DNA of 64,000 bases from Pararhizobium capsulatum DSM 1112 (lineage in GTDB: Bacteria; Pseudomonadota; Alphaproteobacteria; Rhizobiales; Rhizobiaceae). The notes below the pieces were generated by a model. It searched no databases. It worked only from the letters and a program-made list of their open reading frames with translations, and was not told where the DNA came from. This document shows, piece after piece, positions 19,106 to 27,634 of the stretch (position 1 is its first letter; each line of letters starts with the position of its first letter). The position numbers were made by a program, and so were the translations under genes. Where the stretch lies: contig NZ_JAUSVF010000001.1 of assembly GCF_030814475.1 (NCBI RefSeq), forward strand, positions 3,230,001 through 3,294,000, in the 5' to 3' direction.

Positions 19106-20395
19106 TTAAAGCCACCCGCCCGAAAAACCCGCCCGTTTCAGCCCGCGACGGATCACCGGCGTATGACGCATCAGCTCCCAGATAAGCCCGCTACGGGAAT
19201 TCTCGATCATCATCACCAGAATACCCTGATCGAGGCCGACGCTGCGGTCATTGAGCCAACCCTCCTCCGTCTCACCCCGGATGCTCGGATTGAAGCTGCC
19301 GAGAAAACGGCCATCCGTCAATACGTTGGGATAGGTACACAGGATGTGACGAACGGCCGACATGGCAAGCCTCGGTTCAAAGGCAATACAGGCCAACGAA
19401 GCCCAAGGCGCAACCGTCCCGTCATCCGGCCCAAATGGAGCGCCGCGGGCAGCATAGCCCGCGAATTGCTGGCGCCTGCCATCCAGGAGCTTGCGTGACC
19501 GCTCAGGGCCATCGCAGGCCGTCAACCCCCACAGATCGGGGCCATAACCGGTGAATCCGCCGGGGTTCTTGATCGCATATTCGCGCTGTACGGCAATGGC
19601 GCGCCGGGTGTTTTCGAAATAATCGCTGTCTTTTTCCGCAATCGCCTCGTCGCAAATGCCGCGAAAATCGATCCAGCCATGGGAGAAGAGATGGATGAAG
19701 AGCGGGCCGGCATAAAGATACGGCTGCTCGCCCGCCATCATCCAGTCGAACTTGCCAGTGAAGGCCTTGTAGCTTTCTGCCGGCACGGGATAGGAGGGGG
19801 ACGCGAGCGCCAGCACATAGAGAATGATTGCCTCGCTATACCCCTCCCAGCGATAGGGTAAAAATCCGCTGCGTGGCTTCCAACCCAGGGAAAGTGCGTC
19901 TGCCTCATCAAGCGCCCACGCCCAGTTGGCGCGCGCATAGAGCATGGCAGCCAGAGAGCGAATCTCGTTTTCCACCGGGTTTTCTTCGGCGAAATAAGCC
20001 GCGGCGGTCAGCACTCCGGCAAGAAGGAGCGCACTGTCGATCAGGGACAGCTCGCAGCGCCAGGTACGTTTACCTGTCTCCATGTCCAGGAAGTGATAGT
20101 AGAGGCCTTTGTAGCCCGTCGCATCCTTGTCACGGCTCTGGTTGCTTTCTGCGAGAAACCGAAGCAGCGTCACCGTCCGTTCGGCAGCCTGCGTCCGGCT
20201 GATCCAGCTACGCTCCACGCCAATCGGATAACAGGAAAGCCCGAAACCCGTGGCGGCAATACTCGACGGCGCACCAGGCAGCGACGTGTCCGCAATCAGG
20301 CCCGTGCGCGGATTGGCAAAATCGACAAAATAGTCAAATGCAGATCTTTGGAGACGATCCAAAACGGACGTATCCGTATCACCTTTTAATAACAT
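19106..20395 (-). CDS. Glycoamylase-domain (GH144-like) protein
   Basis: A 429-residue protein whose sequence follows the glycoamylase family pattern: an early RSAFDYFVDFANPRTGLIAD, an alpha/alpha-barrel with many aromatics (GYKGLYYHFLD, LPYRWEGYSEAIILYVLAL, GWIDFRGIC) and a C-terminal DQGILVMMIENSRSGLIW. GH144 members cut beta-1,2-glucans, a polymer rhizobia make in cyclic form, so a role in glucan turnover is plausible but inferred. No clear signal peptide is seen, which would suit a cytoplasmic enzyme. GGAGAAG lies upstream of the ATG. Confidence 0.78.
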   Translation of the reverse strand: MLLKGDTDTSVLDRLQRSAFDYFVDFANPRTGLIADTSLPGAPSSIAATGFGLSCYPIGVERSWISRTQAAERTVTLLRFLAESNQSRDKDATGYKGLYYHFLDMETGKRTWRCELSLIDSALLLAGVLTAAAYFAEENPVENEIRSLAAMLYARANWAWALDEADALSLGWKPRSGFLPYRWEGYSEAIILYVLALASPSYPVPAESYKAFTGKFDWMMAGEQPYLYAGPLFIHLFSHGWIDFRGICDEAIAEKDSDYFENTRRAIAVQREYAIKNPGGFTGYGPDLWGLTACDGPERSRKLLDGRRQQFAGYAARGAPFGPDDGTVAPWASLACIAFEPRLAMSAVRHILCTYPNVLTDGRFLGSFNPSIRGETEEGWLNDRSVGLDQGILVMMIENSRSGLIWELMRHTPVIRRGLKRAGFSGGWL

Positions 20396-20551
20396 TCAAT
20401 AACTTCTCCGGTGATGTAAAGATCACCACAGGTTGGGCGTATGATCAAATCACCGATTGTTGAACACAAAACCGTTTGAAATCGTCGCCTTAACCCTTGT
20501 CCATGCTAAACTCCGCACTAATCACCCAGTACAACGTGATTGGACGACAGG

Positions 20552-21346
20552 ATGCTTGCGACACTTGTCTTGCTTCTAGGCCTTTCAGGCGCGACCGTTC
20601 CGGTTGCCTCGGGCGATAACCAGGTCGACGTTGAACTGGTCCTTGCCGTCGATATGTCGGGCTCCATGGATACGGAGGAAGCGGAGATACAACGTTCCGG
20701 CTATGTCGAGGCGATAAGCCATCCTGATTTTATCAACGCCGTGCGGGCCGGCATGCTGGGGCGAGTCGCCATCAGCTATTTCGAATGGGCCGGAAGTGTC
20801 AACGAAACCTCGCTGGTGGACTGGCGGCTGATCGAGAGCGACGAGGATGCCGCTGCATTTGCGAACGCCATCGCTTCCCGTCCGATAGCAACGCGCCGCG
20901 GCACCTCCATCTCCAAGGCGCTTTTCTTTGGAACGCGCCTGATCGAAACCAATAGCTATGACGGCCTGCGGCAGGTCATCGATGTCTCCGGCGACGGCCC
21001 GAACAACATGGGTCCGCCAGTTGCACCCGCACGCGACACGGCGGTCAAGGCCGGCATCGTCGTCAATGGCCTCGCCATCCTCGTTCGCCCTTCCATGTCT
21101 GCCGGTCCACTCGACACCTACTATGCCGATTGCGTCATCGGCGGCGCTGGTTCCTTCGTCGTGCCGGTGCATCGCCGGGACGATTTTGCCGTCGCCATCC
21201 GCCAGAAATTGGTGATGGAGATCACCCGTCGCAATTCGCCCGCCCGTATCATACCGACAGCAGGCGGCATCATGAGTGACTGCATGATCGGCGAGAAGCT
21301 GCGCCCTCGCTACTTCGATCGCTTCTACCAAGAACTTGACCGATAA
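20552..21346 (+). CDS. DUF1194 family protein with von Willebrand factor A fold
   Basis: A secreted or periplasmic protein of about 264 residues. I set the start at the ATG 20552 (MLATLVLLLGLSGATV, a signal peptide); a TTG four codons earlier is possible. The metal-binding MIDAS-type motif is DMSGSM, and the family pattern continues with ISYFEWAG, RRGTSISKAL and VIDVSGDGPNN. DUF1194 proteins are common in Rhizobiales and of unknown role. It is divergent from the glycoamylase gene across about 150 bp. Confidence 0.82.
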   Translation: MLATLVLLLGLSGATVPVASGDNQVDVELVLAVDMSGSMDTEEAEIQRSGYVEAISHPDFINAVRAGMLGRVAISYFEWAGSVNETSLVDWRLIESDEDAAAFANAIASRPIATRRGTSISKALFFGTRLIETNSYDGLRQVIDVSGDGPNNMGPPVAPARDTAVKAGIVVNGLAILVRPSMSAGPLDTYYADCVIGGAGSFVVPVHRRDDFAVAIRQKLVMEITRRNSPARIIPTAGGIMSDCMIGEKLRPRYFDRFYQELDR

Positions 21347-21454
21347 AGTCGGAAGCCATTCCCTTCCTGCACGTTCCAAACCAAGCGGCTCCATCGCTTA
21401 CAAAGCCTTGCCCTATCGCAAGCTATTCCTTTTCATAAAAAAATATGCTTTTAT

Positions 21455-21468
21455 TGAATGAACGTTCA
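21455..21468. promoter_or_regulatory. TetR-type operator, site 1 of 3
   Basis: TGAATGAACGTTCA, 20 bp ahead of the Rieske oxygenase start. The same 14-bp pattern, TGAATG-NN-C-R-TTCA, recurs at 24457-24470 and 31035-31048, each in the promoter region of a transcription unit of this cluster. Confidence 0.7.
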
Positions 21469-21487
21469 GCAAAATAAGGGGCGACAA

Positions 21488-22687
21488 ATGAACGAGATGA
21501 TCCGTGATATCCGCATTCCCGAGAGCTGGGATCGGCGCGGCCTGCCCGGCTGGTGCTATCACAGCAACGCCCTGCTGGAGCTCGAAAAACAACATGTTTT
21601 CCGCGAATACTGGCAGATCGCCTGCCATGTCTCCGACATCCCCGAACCCGGCAATTACATCGCCATGGACGTGGTCGGCGAGCGGGCGCTGATCTTGCGC
21701 GGTCAGGACGGCAGCGTGCGCGGTTTCCACAACATCTGCCGCCATCGCGGCTCGCGGCTGGTGGCCGACGACAAAGGCACCTGCCGCAACGCGCTGGTCT
21801 GTCCTTTCCACGGCTGGGTCTACAATCTCGACGGCACGCTCAGGGGCGCCGCCCGCCCCCGCTCCTTCCCCCCGCTCGACAGGCAAGAGTTCGGCCTCGT
21901 GCCGCTGGAAACCGAAATCTGGATGGGCTTCGTCTTCATCCGCTTCGCCAAGGGTCCACAACCCTCCGTCGCCGAACAGATGCAACCCTTTGCCGAAGAG
22001 CTTGGTCAATACAGCACCGAAACCATGGTGCCTGCCGGTTCGATCTGGACCCAGATCTCGCCGGTCAACTGGAAGTCCGTGCGCGACGTCGACAACGAAG
22101 GCTATCATGTCGCCATGGCCCATCCGGCCCTGCAGGATCTCTACGGCTCGACCTACTACGACGAACCCTTCGTCGGCGGCCTCTGCCGCTCGTTTGCGAG
22201 CTACAATCCCCATGCCGGCCGCCGCTGGAGCGTGCGGAATTATGTGGCAGTCGCGCCGGAGGCGACGCATCTGCCGGAAAGCCTGCGCAAGGCCTGGATC
22301 TATTACGGCCTGTTCCCCAACGCCGTGATCGCCGTGACGCCTGAAACCGTGCAGTTCTATCAGGAATTCCCGCTCTCGACCGGCCAGACCCTGCTGCGTG
22401 GCGGCGTCTATCGCCACGCGGCGGAAACCCGCGCGCAACGCGCCGCCCGTTATCTCGCCTACCGCATCGACCGCGATACACAGGCAGAAGACGTGCAACT
22501 GACTGTCTGGTCCAACGAGGCGATGACCTCGAAGGCCTTCCACGGATTCTACCTGTCCGACTTGGAATACGGCGTGCGCACTCATCACAACCATCTGCGC
22601 GACGTGCTGCCGGTGATGACGCTCGATCAGGCACCGGACGAAGAACGGATCGGTGCGGTTAATGCTGAAATGCGGACGAAATGGTGA
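21488..22687 (+). CDS. Rieske non-heme iron oxygenase subunit of the TetR-regulated cluster
   Basis: A 399-residue oxygenase. The Rieske ligands are C84, H86, C105 and H108 (CRH, CPFH). The catalytic domain has NEGYHVAMAH, with E204 at the position of the CntA bridging glutamate and H207 and H212 as iron ligands. Like the first Rieske enzyme in the window it resembles quaternary-amine monooxygenases more than aromatic dioxygenases. I chose the ATG at 21488 because AAGGGG stands seven bases before it; an ATG at 21458 lies inside the operator. No ferredoxin or reductase gene is present nearby. It lies 292 bp from the convergent aminotransferase gene. The substrate is unknown. Confidence 0.82.
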   Translation: MNEMIRDIRIPESWDRRGLPGWCYHSNALLELEKQHVFREYWQIACHVSDIPEPGNYIAMDVVGERALILRGQDGSVRGFHNICRHRGSRLVADDKGTCRNALVCPFHGWVYNLDGTLRGAARPRSFPPLDRQEFGLVPLETEIWMGFVFIRFAKGPQPSVAEQMQPFAEELGQYSTETMVPAGSIWTQISPVNWKSVRDVDNEGYHVAMAHPALQDLYGSTYYDEPFVGGLCRSFASYNPHAGRRWSVRNYVAVAPEATHLPESLRKAWIYYGLFPNAVIAVTPETVQFYQEFPLSTGQTLLRGGVYRHAAETRAQRAARYLAYRIDRDTQAEDVQLTVWSNEAMTSKAFHGFYLSDLEYGVRTHHNHLRDVLPVMTLDQAPDEERIGAVNAEMRTKW

Positions 22688-22734
22688 GCACCCGGGGGCG
22701 CTCTGCTTCTTTGAGGGTTAGCAAAATGGCTTTC

Positions 22735-22811
22735 GTCATCCTCGGCCTTGAGCCGAGGATCCAAACCTGAAGCTGCGGCATGGATGGTCGGGTCGAGCCC
22801 GACCATGACGA
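22735..22811. repeat. Palindromic repeat of a third family (two-hairpin intergenic element)
   Basis: Two hairpins: CCTCGGCCTTGAGCCGAGG at 22740-22758 and a second of ATGGTCGGG with its inverted partner at 22784-22806, between the convergent Rieske and aminotransferase genes. Elements beginning GTCATCCTCGG and ending in a similar hairpin are widespread in alphaproteobacterial intergenic DNA. Nothing else is seen between 22688 and 22979. Confidence 0.65.
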
Positions 22812-22979
22812 CTGAGAGTTCGCCGTAACTATCATGTTAAATTCGCCCTCGGATCATCCTGCCCTTGACTGATGAAACAGCCGGCAATCTCTCCACCAAG
22901 AAGAGAGGGCCGGTCGCCCGGCCCTCAGGTCCGGATGCGACCAGGGAACTGGATCGCATCCATTTTCAGAAACGCTACC

Positions 22980-24389
22980 TCAACCTTTCCACAATCCCTC
23001 ACGCACCAGTTCGTCCATGGTGCGGCGGATGCTGGTGTGGAGGATGTCGGTCATCGTGTCGATCTGCGGCCGCTCGATCGTCAGCGGCGGTGACATAACG
23101 CACATATTGATCAATGGCCGCACCAGAAGCCCCAGTTCCTGGCAATGGGCGTCGATGCGCTTGCCGACTTCCAGATCGAGCGTCAGCGGATTGTTGCTGA
23201 CCCGGTCGGCGACGCATTCGATGCAGGCCATCAGCCCAAGCCCGCGGACTTCACCAACCAGCGGCAACTCCTCCAGCCGTTTCAGGCTCGATTGGAAATA
23301 GTCAGAGACGTCGCGTGCATGGGCGAGCAAACCGCCTTCGAGGATATCGAGGTTCTTCAGGGCAACCGCGCAGCCGATCGGATGGCTGGAATAGGTCAAA
23401 CCATGGGCAAACATCGCCTCGGAGTGATTGGACCGGCGCAAATCCTCCAAAAGCTGCGCCGAAATCATGACGCCACCAAGCGGGAAATAACCCGACGTCA
23501 CACCCTTGGCGAAGGTGATCATGTCCGGCTCGATGCCAAACACCTCCTGCGAGGCGAAGACGGAGCCAAGACGCCCGAAAGCCGTCACCACCTCGTCGGC
23601 GATGAAGAGAATATCGTTTTCGCTGCAAAGCGCCCGCATGCGGCTGAGGTAGCCATACGGCGGCACGATGACGCCGCCGGAAGCCATGACCGGCTCGGCG
23701 ATGAAGGCGCCGATTCGCTCCGCTCCACGGTTGGCGATGACATCGCGGAATTCCTCGACCAGCATGTCGCAGAACTGTGCCTCATCCATGCCTGCCGGAC
23801 GGCGAAAAGGATTGGGACAAGTAAGCTTGATCACCTGATCGCTGGCGCTGTCCATCCAGTCGTGATCGCGCGGGCGGCCGTTGAGCGAGGCGGAGAGATA
23901 GGTCGAGCCGTGATAGCCGCCCTGACGGGAGACGATCAGCTTTTTCTCCGGCCGCCCGCGCACATTGTTGGCGAACTGCATGAAGCGCAGCGCCGTCTCG
24001 ACAGCCGAGGAACCGCCGGTGGTGTAGAAGACATGAGAGAGATCGCCCGGCGCATGGCCGGCAAGCCGGGCCGAGAGCGTCACTGACGGCTCGTTCATCG
24101 TGTACCACGGCGAATTGTAGGAAAGCTCCATCGCCTGTTCGTAGAGCACGTCAGCCAGCTCCTTGCGCCGATGCCCGGCATTGACGCACCACATGCCGGC
24201 CGGGCCATCGATCAGCTTGCGCCCCTCGCCGTCGATCACGTAGATGCCCTCACCGGACCGAATGCCGCCGCGCGCTTCGGCACCGATCTCGCCCGCCACC
24301 GGCCAGGGCTGAACCAGATGCTGACGCGCAAGCGCCGTCATCTCACCTTGCGCCAAAACCTCTGCCGCCTCTTCCCGCTTCGCCGCCAT
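22980..24389 (-). CDS. Class III aminotransferase (omega-amino acid/diamine:pyruvate type)
   Basis: A 469-residue PLP enzyme. The segment TFAKGVTSGY carries the PLP lysine; IADEVVTAFGRLG and GGSSAVETALRF are family signatures, and the N-terminal GMWCVNAGHRRKEL loop is typical of omega-aminotransferases acting on beta-alanine, putrescine, taurine or similar. The start at 24389 (MAAKREE) follows GGAGG at eight bases; the ATG at 24404 would consume that site. Operator site 2 lies 68 bp upstream, so it belongs to the TetR regulon. The amine donor is not known. Confidence 0.87.
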   Translation of the reverse strand: MAAKREEAAEVLAQGEMTALARQHLVQPWPVAGEIGAEARGGIRSGEGIYVIDGEGRKLIDGPAGMWCVNAGHRRKELADVLYEQAMELSYNSPWYTMNEPSVTLSARLAGHAPGDLSHVFYTTGGSSAVETALRFMQFANNVRGRPEKKLIVSRQGGYHGSTYLSASLNGRPRDHDWMDSASDQVIKLTCPNPFRRPAGMDEAQFCDMLVEEFRDVIANRGAERIGAFIAEPVMASGGVIVPPYGYLSRMRALCSENDILFIADEVVTAFGRLGSVFASQEVFGIEPDMITFAKGVTSGYFPLGGVMISAQLLEDLRRSNHSEAMFAHGLTYSSHPIGCAVALKNLDILEGGLLAHARDVSDYFQSSLKRLEELPLVGEVRGLGLMACIECVADRVSNNPLTLDLEVGKRIDAHCQELGLLVRPLINMCVMSPPLTIERPQIDTMTDILHTSIRRTMDELVREGLWKG

Positions 24390-24456
24390 GAAAACGACCT
24401 CCATTAAATATAAAACGGCACAATCAACTGATTATTTGTATAAAATTTCATTATTC

Positions 24457-24470
24457 TGAATGTCCGTTCA
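24457..24470. promoter_or_regulatory. TetR-type operator, site 2 of 3
   Basis: TGAATGTCCGTTCA, in an AT-rich stretch between the aminotransferase (minus) and the ABC permease-ATPase genes (plus). It could control both directions. Confidence 0.7.
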
Positions 24471-24647
24471 ATCAATATTGACAGAAAAAACACTTGCTTT
24501 CAATCCGGTTTTGCGCACATTCTGTGAAACGGGAACAAAACGGGCAAACAACGCCCATGGGTGGATGGCATGGAACAAAGCCTGCTTTTCGACTGTCGAA
24601 GCACGCTTGATGCGAACTGGATCATGAGTCGCGAGGATGCGGCGACC

Positions 24648-24777
24648 TCCCTCTTCTCCCCGGCGGGGAGAAGGTGGCGGAGAGCGCCGGATGAGGGGGC
24701 GACTGGCTCGGAATTCGCGGCGAAGCCCCCCTCATCTGCCCTGCAAGCATCTTCTCCCCGCTGGGGAGAAGAGGGAG
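24648..24777. repeat. RIME-like palindromic mosaic element (copy 4)
   Basis: A full-length element, TCCCTCTTCTCCCCGGCGGG at the left and CTTCTCCCCGCTGGGGAGAA at the right, with the GGCGGAGAGCGCCGGAT linker. It lies 50 bp before the first permease gene and after operator site 2. An 89-codon frame (24561-24830) runs through it and ends overlapping the permease start; I treat this as an effect of the element being free of stops. Confidence 0.85.
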
Positions 24778-24826
24778 CCAGCCTCGTCTCAACAGGCTAC
24801 ACCTTCGCCAATGCAAGGTGCCGCCT

Positions 24827-25741
24827 ATGACGGCGCTCCCGGCATCGACGATCGCAGAGCCCGATGGCCCGGCCCGCGCGCGCTGGGCGGACAGCGACGA
24901 AGCCAAGGGGCTGATGCTGGTCTCGCCCACTTTACTATACGCGCTTGCCCTGCTCCTGCTGCCGATCCTGATCGTCTTCGCCTACAGTTTCTGGTCCCAG
25001 GACTACCTGACGATCGACCGGACCTTCACGCTGGCCAACTACCGCACCGCGCTGGGCGAGCCGATCTACCAGGACCTGCTCTGGCGCTCGCTGACCATCT
25101 CGCTTGTCGTCAGCGTGATCACCGTCACGGTCTCCTACCCCATCGCCTGGTTCATCTCCTTCCATGGCGGCATTCACAAGAACCTCTGGCTGTTCCTGAT
25201 CACCGTGCCCTGCTGGACGAGCTATCTGCTGCGCGTGATGTCGTGGAAGGTGATCCTCGGCTATCAGGGCGTCCTCAACACCGGCCTGATGTCGACCGGG
25301 CTGATCGACAAGCCGGTGACCTCGCTGCTCTATAATTCCAATGCCGTCGTCATCACGCTGGTCCATAGCTGGGCGGCCTTCGCCATCCTGCCGATCTTCG
25401 TGTCGCTGGAAAAGATCGACCGCTCGCTGATCGAGGCCGCACACGATCTTGGCGACAACAAGTTCCGAAGCTTCCTGCGCGTCACCCTGCCGCTGTCGCT
25501 GCCCGGCGTCATCTCCGCCTTCCTGATCGTGATAATCCCGACGGTCGGCGATTATGTGACGCCGAAGCTCGTTGGCGGCAAGGACGGGGTGATGATCGCA
25601 ACCGCCATTCAGGCCCAGTTCGGCAAGGGAGCCAACTGGCCGCTAGGTGCCGCCCTTTCCGTCACGACGATGGTGATCGTCTCGGCCATGGCCGGCGCTG
25701 TGGTGCTGGCGCTCAAATTTTTCGTGAGGCGCATTCGATGA
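24827..25741 (+). CDS. ABC transporter permease of the TetR-regulated cluster (PotB-like)
   Basis: A 304-residue inner-membrane permease with about six helices; the first is LYALALLLLPILIVFAYSF and the EAA loop is LIEAAHDLGDNKFRSFLRV. AAGG stands eight bases before the ATG at 24827; a GTG at 24818 is the alternative. It starts a permease-permease-ATPase run whose substrate-binding protein lies 3.3 kb away on the other strand (29052-30125). Its stop overlaps the next start (ATGA). Confidence 0.87.
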   Translation: MTALPASTIAEPDGPARARWADSDEAKGLMLVSPTLLYALALLLLPILIVFAYSFWSQDYLTIDRTFTLANYRTALGEPIYQDLLWRSLTISLVVSVITVTVSYPIAWFISFHGGIHKNLWLFLITVPCWTSYLLRVMSWKVILGYQGVLNTGLMSTGLIDKPVTSLLYNSNAVVITLVHSWAAFAILPIFVSLEKIDRSLIEAAHDLGDNKFRSFLRVTLPLSLPGVISAFLIVIIPTVGDYVTPKLVGGKDGVMIATAIQAQFGKGANWPLGAALSVTTMVIVSAMAGAVVLALKFFVRRIR

Positions 25742-26547
25742 GCGGACGTCACGGCATCGCAAAATCCCGATGGCTGCCGGCCTATGTCGGCCTGTATCTG
25801 GCGTTCCTCTATCTGCCGATCCTGCTGCTGCCGATCTTCTCCTTCAACAATGCGGCAGCCACCACCTTCCCGCTCGCGGGCTTCACGCTCAAATGGTACG
25901 CCTCGCTGTGGAGCAACACGGTGATGCTGGAGGCGGCGCGCAACAGCCTGTTCGTGGGCGTTTGTGTTGCCATACTGTCTACCAGCCTCGGCATCTGCGC
26001 CGCCCGCGCAATCACCCGCTACCGGTTTCGCGGACGCGAGGCGGCAAATGGCCTCTTGATGGCGCCGCTGTTCCTGCCGGAAATCATCGTCGCCGTATCG
26101 CTGCTGATGATCATCCTGCAGATCGGCATCGAACTGTCGCTGGCCACCGTCATCTTCGGCCAGACCGTCTTCTGCCTGCCCTATGCGATGTCGGTGCTGA
26201 CCTCCGGCTTCGAAGGTTTTGACAGAAGCCTTGAGGAAGCTTCGCTCGACCTCGGCGAAACCGCCTTCGGCACCTTTCGCCGGGTGACGCTGCCGGTGGT
26301 AGCTCCTGCCATCGTCTCCAGCCTGCTCGTCTCCTTCACGATTTCGCTGGACGAGTTCATCCTTGCCTTCTTCCTCTCGGGCACCGAGCCGACGCTTCCG
26401 GTCTATATCTGGGGCCAGCTGCGCTTTGCCGCCAAGCTGCCGGGCGTGCTGGCGCTCGGTAGCATCATGATCGCGCTTTCCATTACGCTTTTGACGGTGG
26501 CCGAAATCATTCGCCGCCGCGCCGAGCGTCGCATCCAAGGAGCATAG
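25738..26547 (+). CDS. ABC transporter permease of the TetR-regulated cluster (PotC-like)
   Basis: A 269-residue permease with about six membrane helices (YVGLYLAFLYLPILLLPIFSF first) and the EAA loop LEEASLDLGETAFGTFRRV. It overlaps the upstream permease by four bases and is followed by the ATPase after four. It is the second half of the channel of an amine-type importer. Confidence 0.87.
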   Translation: MSGRHGIAKSRWLPAYVGLYLAFLYLPILLLPIFSFNNAAATTFPLAGFTLKWYASLWSNTVMLEAARNSLFVGVCVAILSTSLGICAARAITRYRFRGREAANGLLMAPLFLPEIIVAVSLLMIILQIGIELSLATVIFGQTVFCLPYAMSVLTSGFEGFDRSLEEASLDLGETAFGTFRRVTLPVVAPAIVSSLLVSFTISLDEFILAFFLSGTEPTLPVYIWGQLRFAAKLPGVLALGSIMIALSITLLTVAEIIRRRAERRIQGA

Positions 26548-26551
26548 GCCC

Positions 26552-27634
26552 ATGGCTGAAATGATCTCGATCCGCTCCGTCAGCCGCAACTACGGCATCT
26601 ACAAAGCTCTCGACGAGGTCTCGCTGGATATCGGCGCGGGCGAATTCTTCTCGCTTCTCGGCCCCTCCGGTTGCGGCAAGACTACCCTGCTGCGCTCGAT
26701 CGCCGGCTTCGACACACCGACATCAGGCGATATCCGCATCGATGGCCACTCCGTGATCGGCACACCACCGAACCGGCGCCCCACCAACATGGTTTTCCAG
26801 AACTACGCGATCTTCCCGCATCTGAACGTCGAGGAAAACGTCGCCTACGGCTTGAAGCGGTTGAAGCTCGATGCTTCCGAAGAGCGCCGCCGGGTCGGCG
26901 ATGCGCTCGATCAGGTCCGGCTCGGCGCGCTCGGCAAACGTGGGGCGAACGAGCTTTCCGGCGGTCAGCGGCAGCGCGTGGCGCTGGCGCGTGCGCTTGT
27001 GATGCGGCCGAAGGTGCTGCTGCTGGACGAACCCCTCTCGGCGCTCGACAAGAAGCTGCGCGAGGAAATGCAGGTCGAGCTTCGCTCGCTGCAGAAGGCG
27101 GTCGGCATCACTTTCATCCTCGTCACGCACGATCAGTATGAAGCGCTCGGCCTCTCCGACCGTATCGCCGTGATGTTCGGCGGACGTATCGCGCAGGTGG
27201 CAACGCCCAAGGATATCTATCAGCATCCGCTGACCCGCGAAGTCGCCGATTTCCTCGGAGGCATGAACTTCATGAAGGCTCGCATCACGGGCGAAAGCGC
27301 CGGTGAACTTTCCGTCGAAACCCAGCGCTTCGGCAGCGTCCGGGTCGCCAAGCCGCTCGGCTTTGCCGCCCGCGACGGCCACGCCACCCTCGGCATCCGC
27401 CCGGAGCGGCTGCGCGTTCTATGGGACGACACCAATGCCAATCATTCCCTGCAGGGACAGGTGGTCGACCGGCATTATTTTGGCGAAATCACCCACCTGA
27501 TCGTCGACGTGCCCGGCATGGAAAAGCCGCTCTCGGTCTCGGAAACCAACAATTTCGGCGCCGATGATATTCCGGTCGGCGCGCCGATCCGGCTGGCTTA
27601 CGATCCAGATGCGCTGGTGGCGCTGCGCGGCTGA
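26552..27634 (+). CDS. ABC transporter ATP-binding protein of the TetR-regulated cluster (PotA-like)
   Basis: A 360-residue ATPase with Walker A GPSGCGKTT, Q-loop FQNYAIFPH, signature LSGGQRQRVALARAL, Walker B LLLDEPLSALD and H-loop VTHDQYE, followed by a TOBE domain (LGIRPERLRV). It energises the two permeases before it. The last 37 bases overlap the 3' end of the convergent amine oxidase gene, an unusually deep convergent overlap. Confidence 0.88.
   Translation: MAEMISIRSVSRNYGIYKALDEVSLDIGAGEFFSLLGPSGCGKTTLLRSIAGFDTPTSGDIRIDGHSVIGTPPNRRPTNMVFQNYAIFPHLNVEENVAYGLKRLKLDASEERRRVGDALDQVRLGALGKRGANELSGGQRQRVALARALVMRPKVLLLDEPLSALDKKLREEMQVELRSLQKAVGITFILVTHDQYEALGLSDRIAVMFGGRIAQVATPKDIYQHPLTREVADFLGGMNFMKARITGESAGELSVETQRFGSVRVAKPLGFAARDGHATLGIRPERLRVLWDDTNANHSLQGQVVDRHYFGEITHLIVDVPGMEKPLSVSETNNFGADDIPVGAPIRLAYDPDALVALRG

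Noticed and set aside
20410..20427. GGTGAT-N6-ATCACC inverted repeat upstream of the glycoamylase gene
   Set aside because: Only 6-bp arms, with no known partner regulator or second copy; too weak to call.
21413..22594. 393-codon minus-strand frame opposite the Rieske gene
   Set aside because: Antisense of the Rieske coding sequence; the Rieske ligands and ribosome site on the plus strand are convincing.
24561..24830. 89-codon frame just ahead of the ABC permease
   Set aside because: Half of it is the RIME-like element and no ribosome site is seen; its overlap with the permease start is probably chance.
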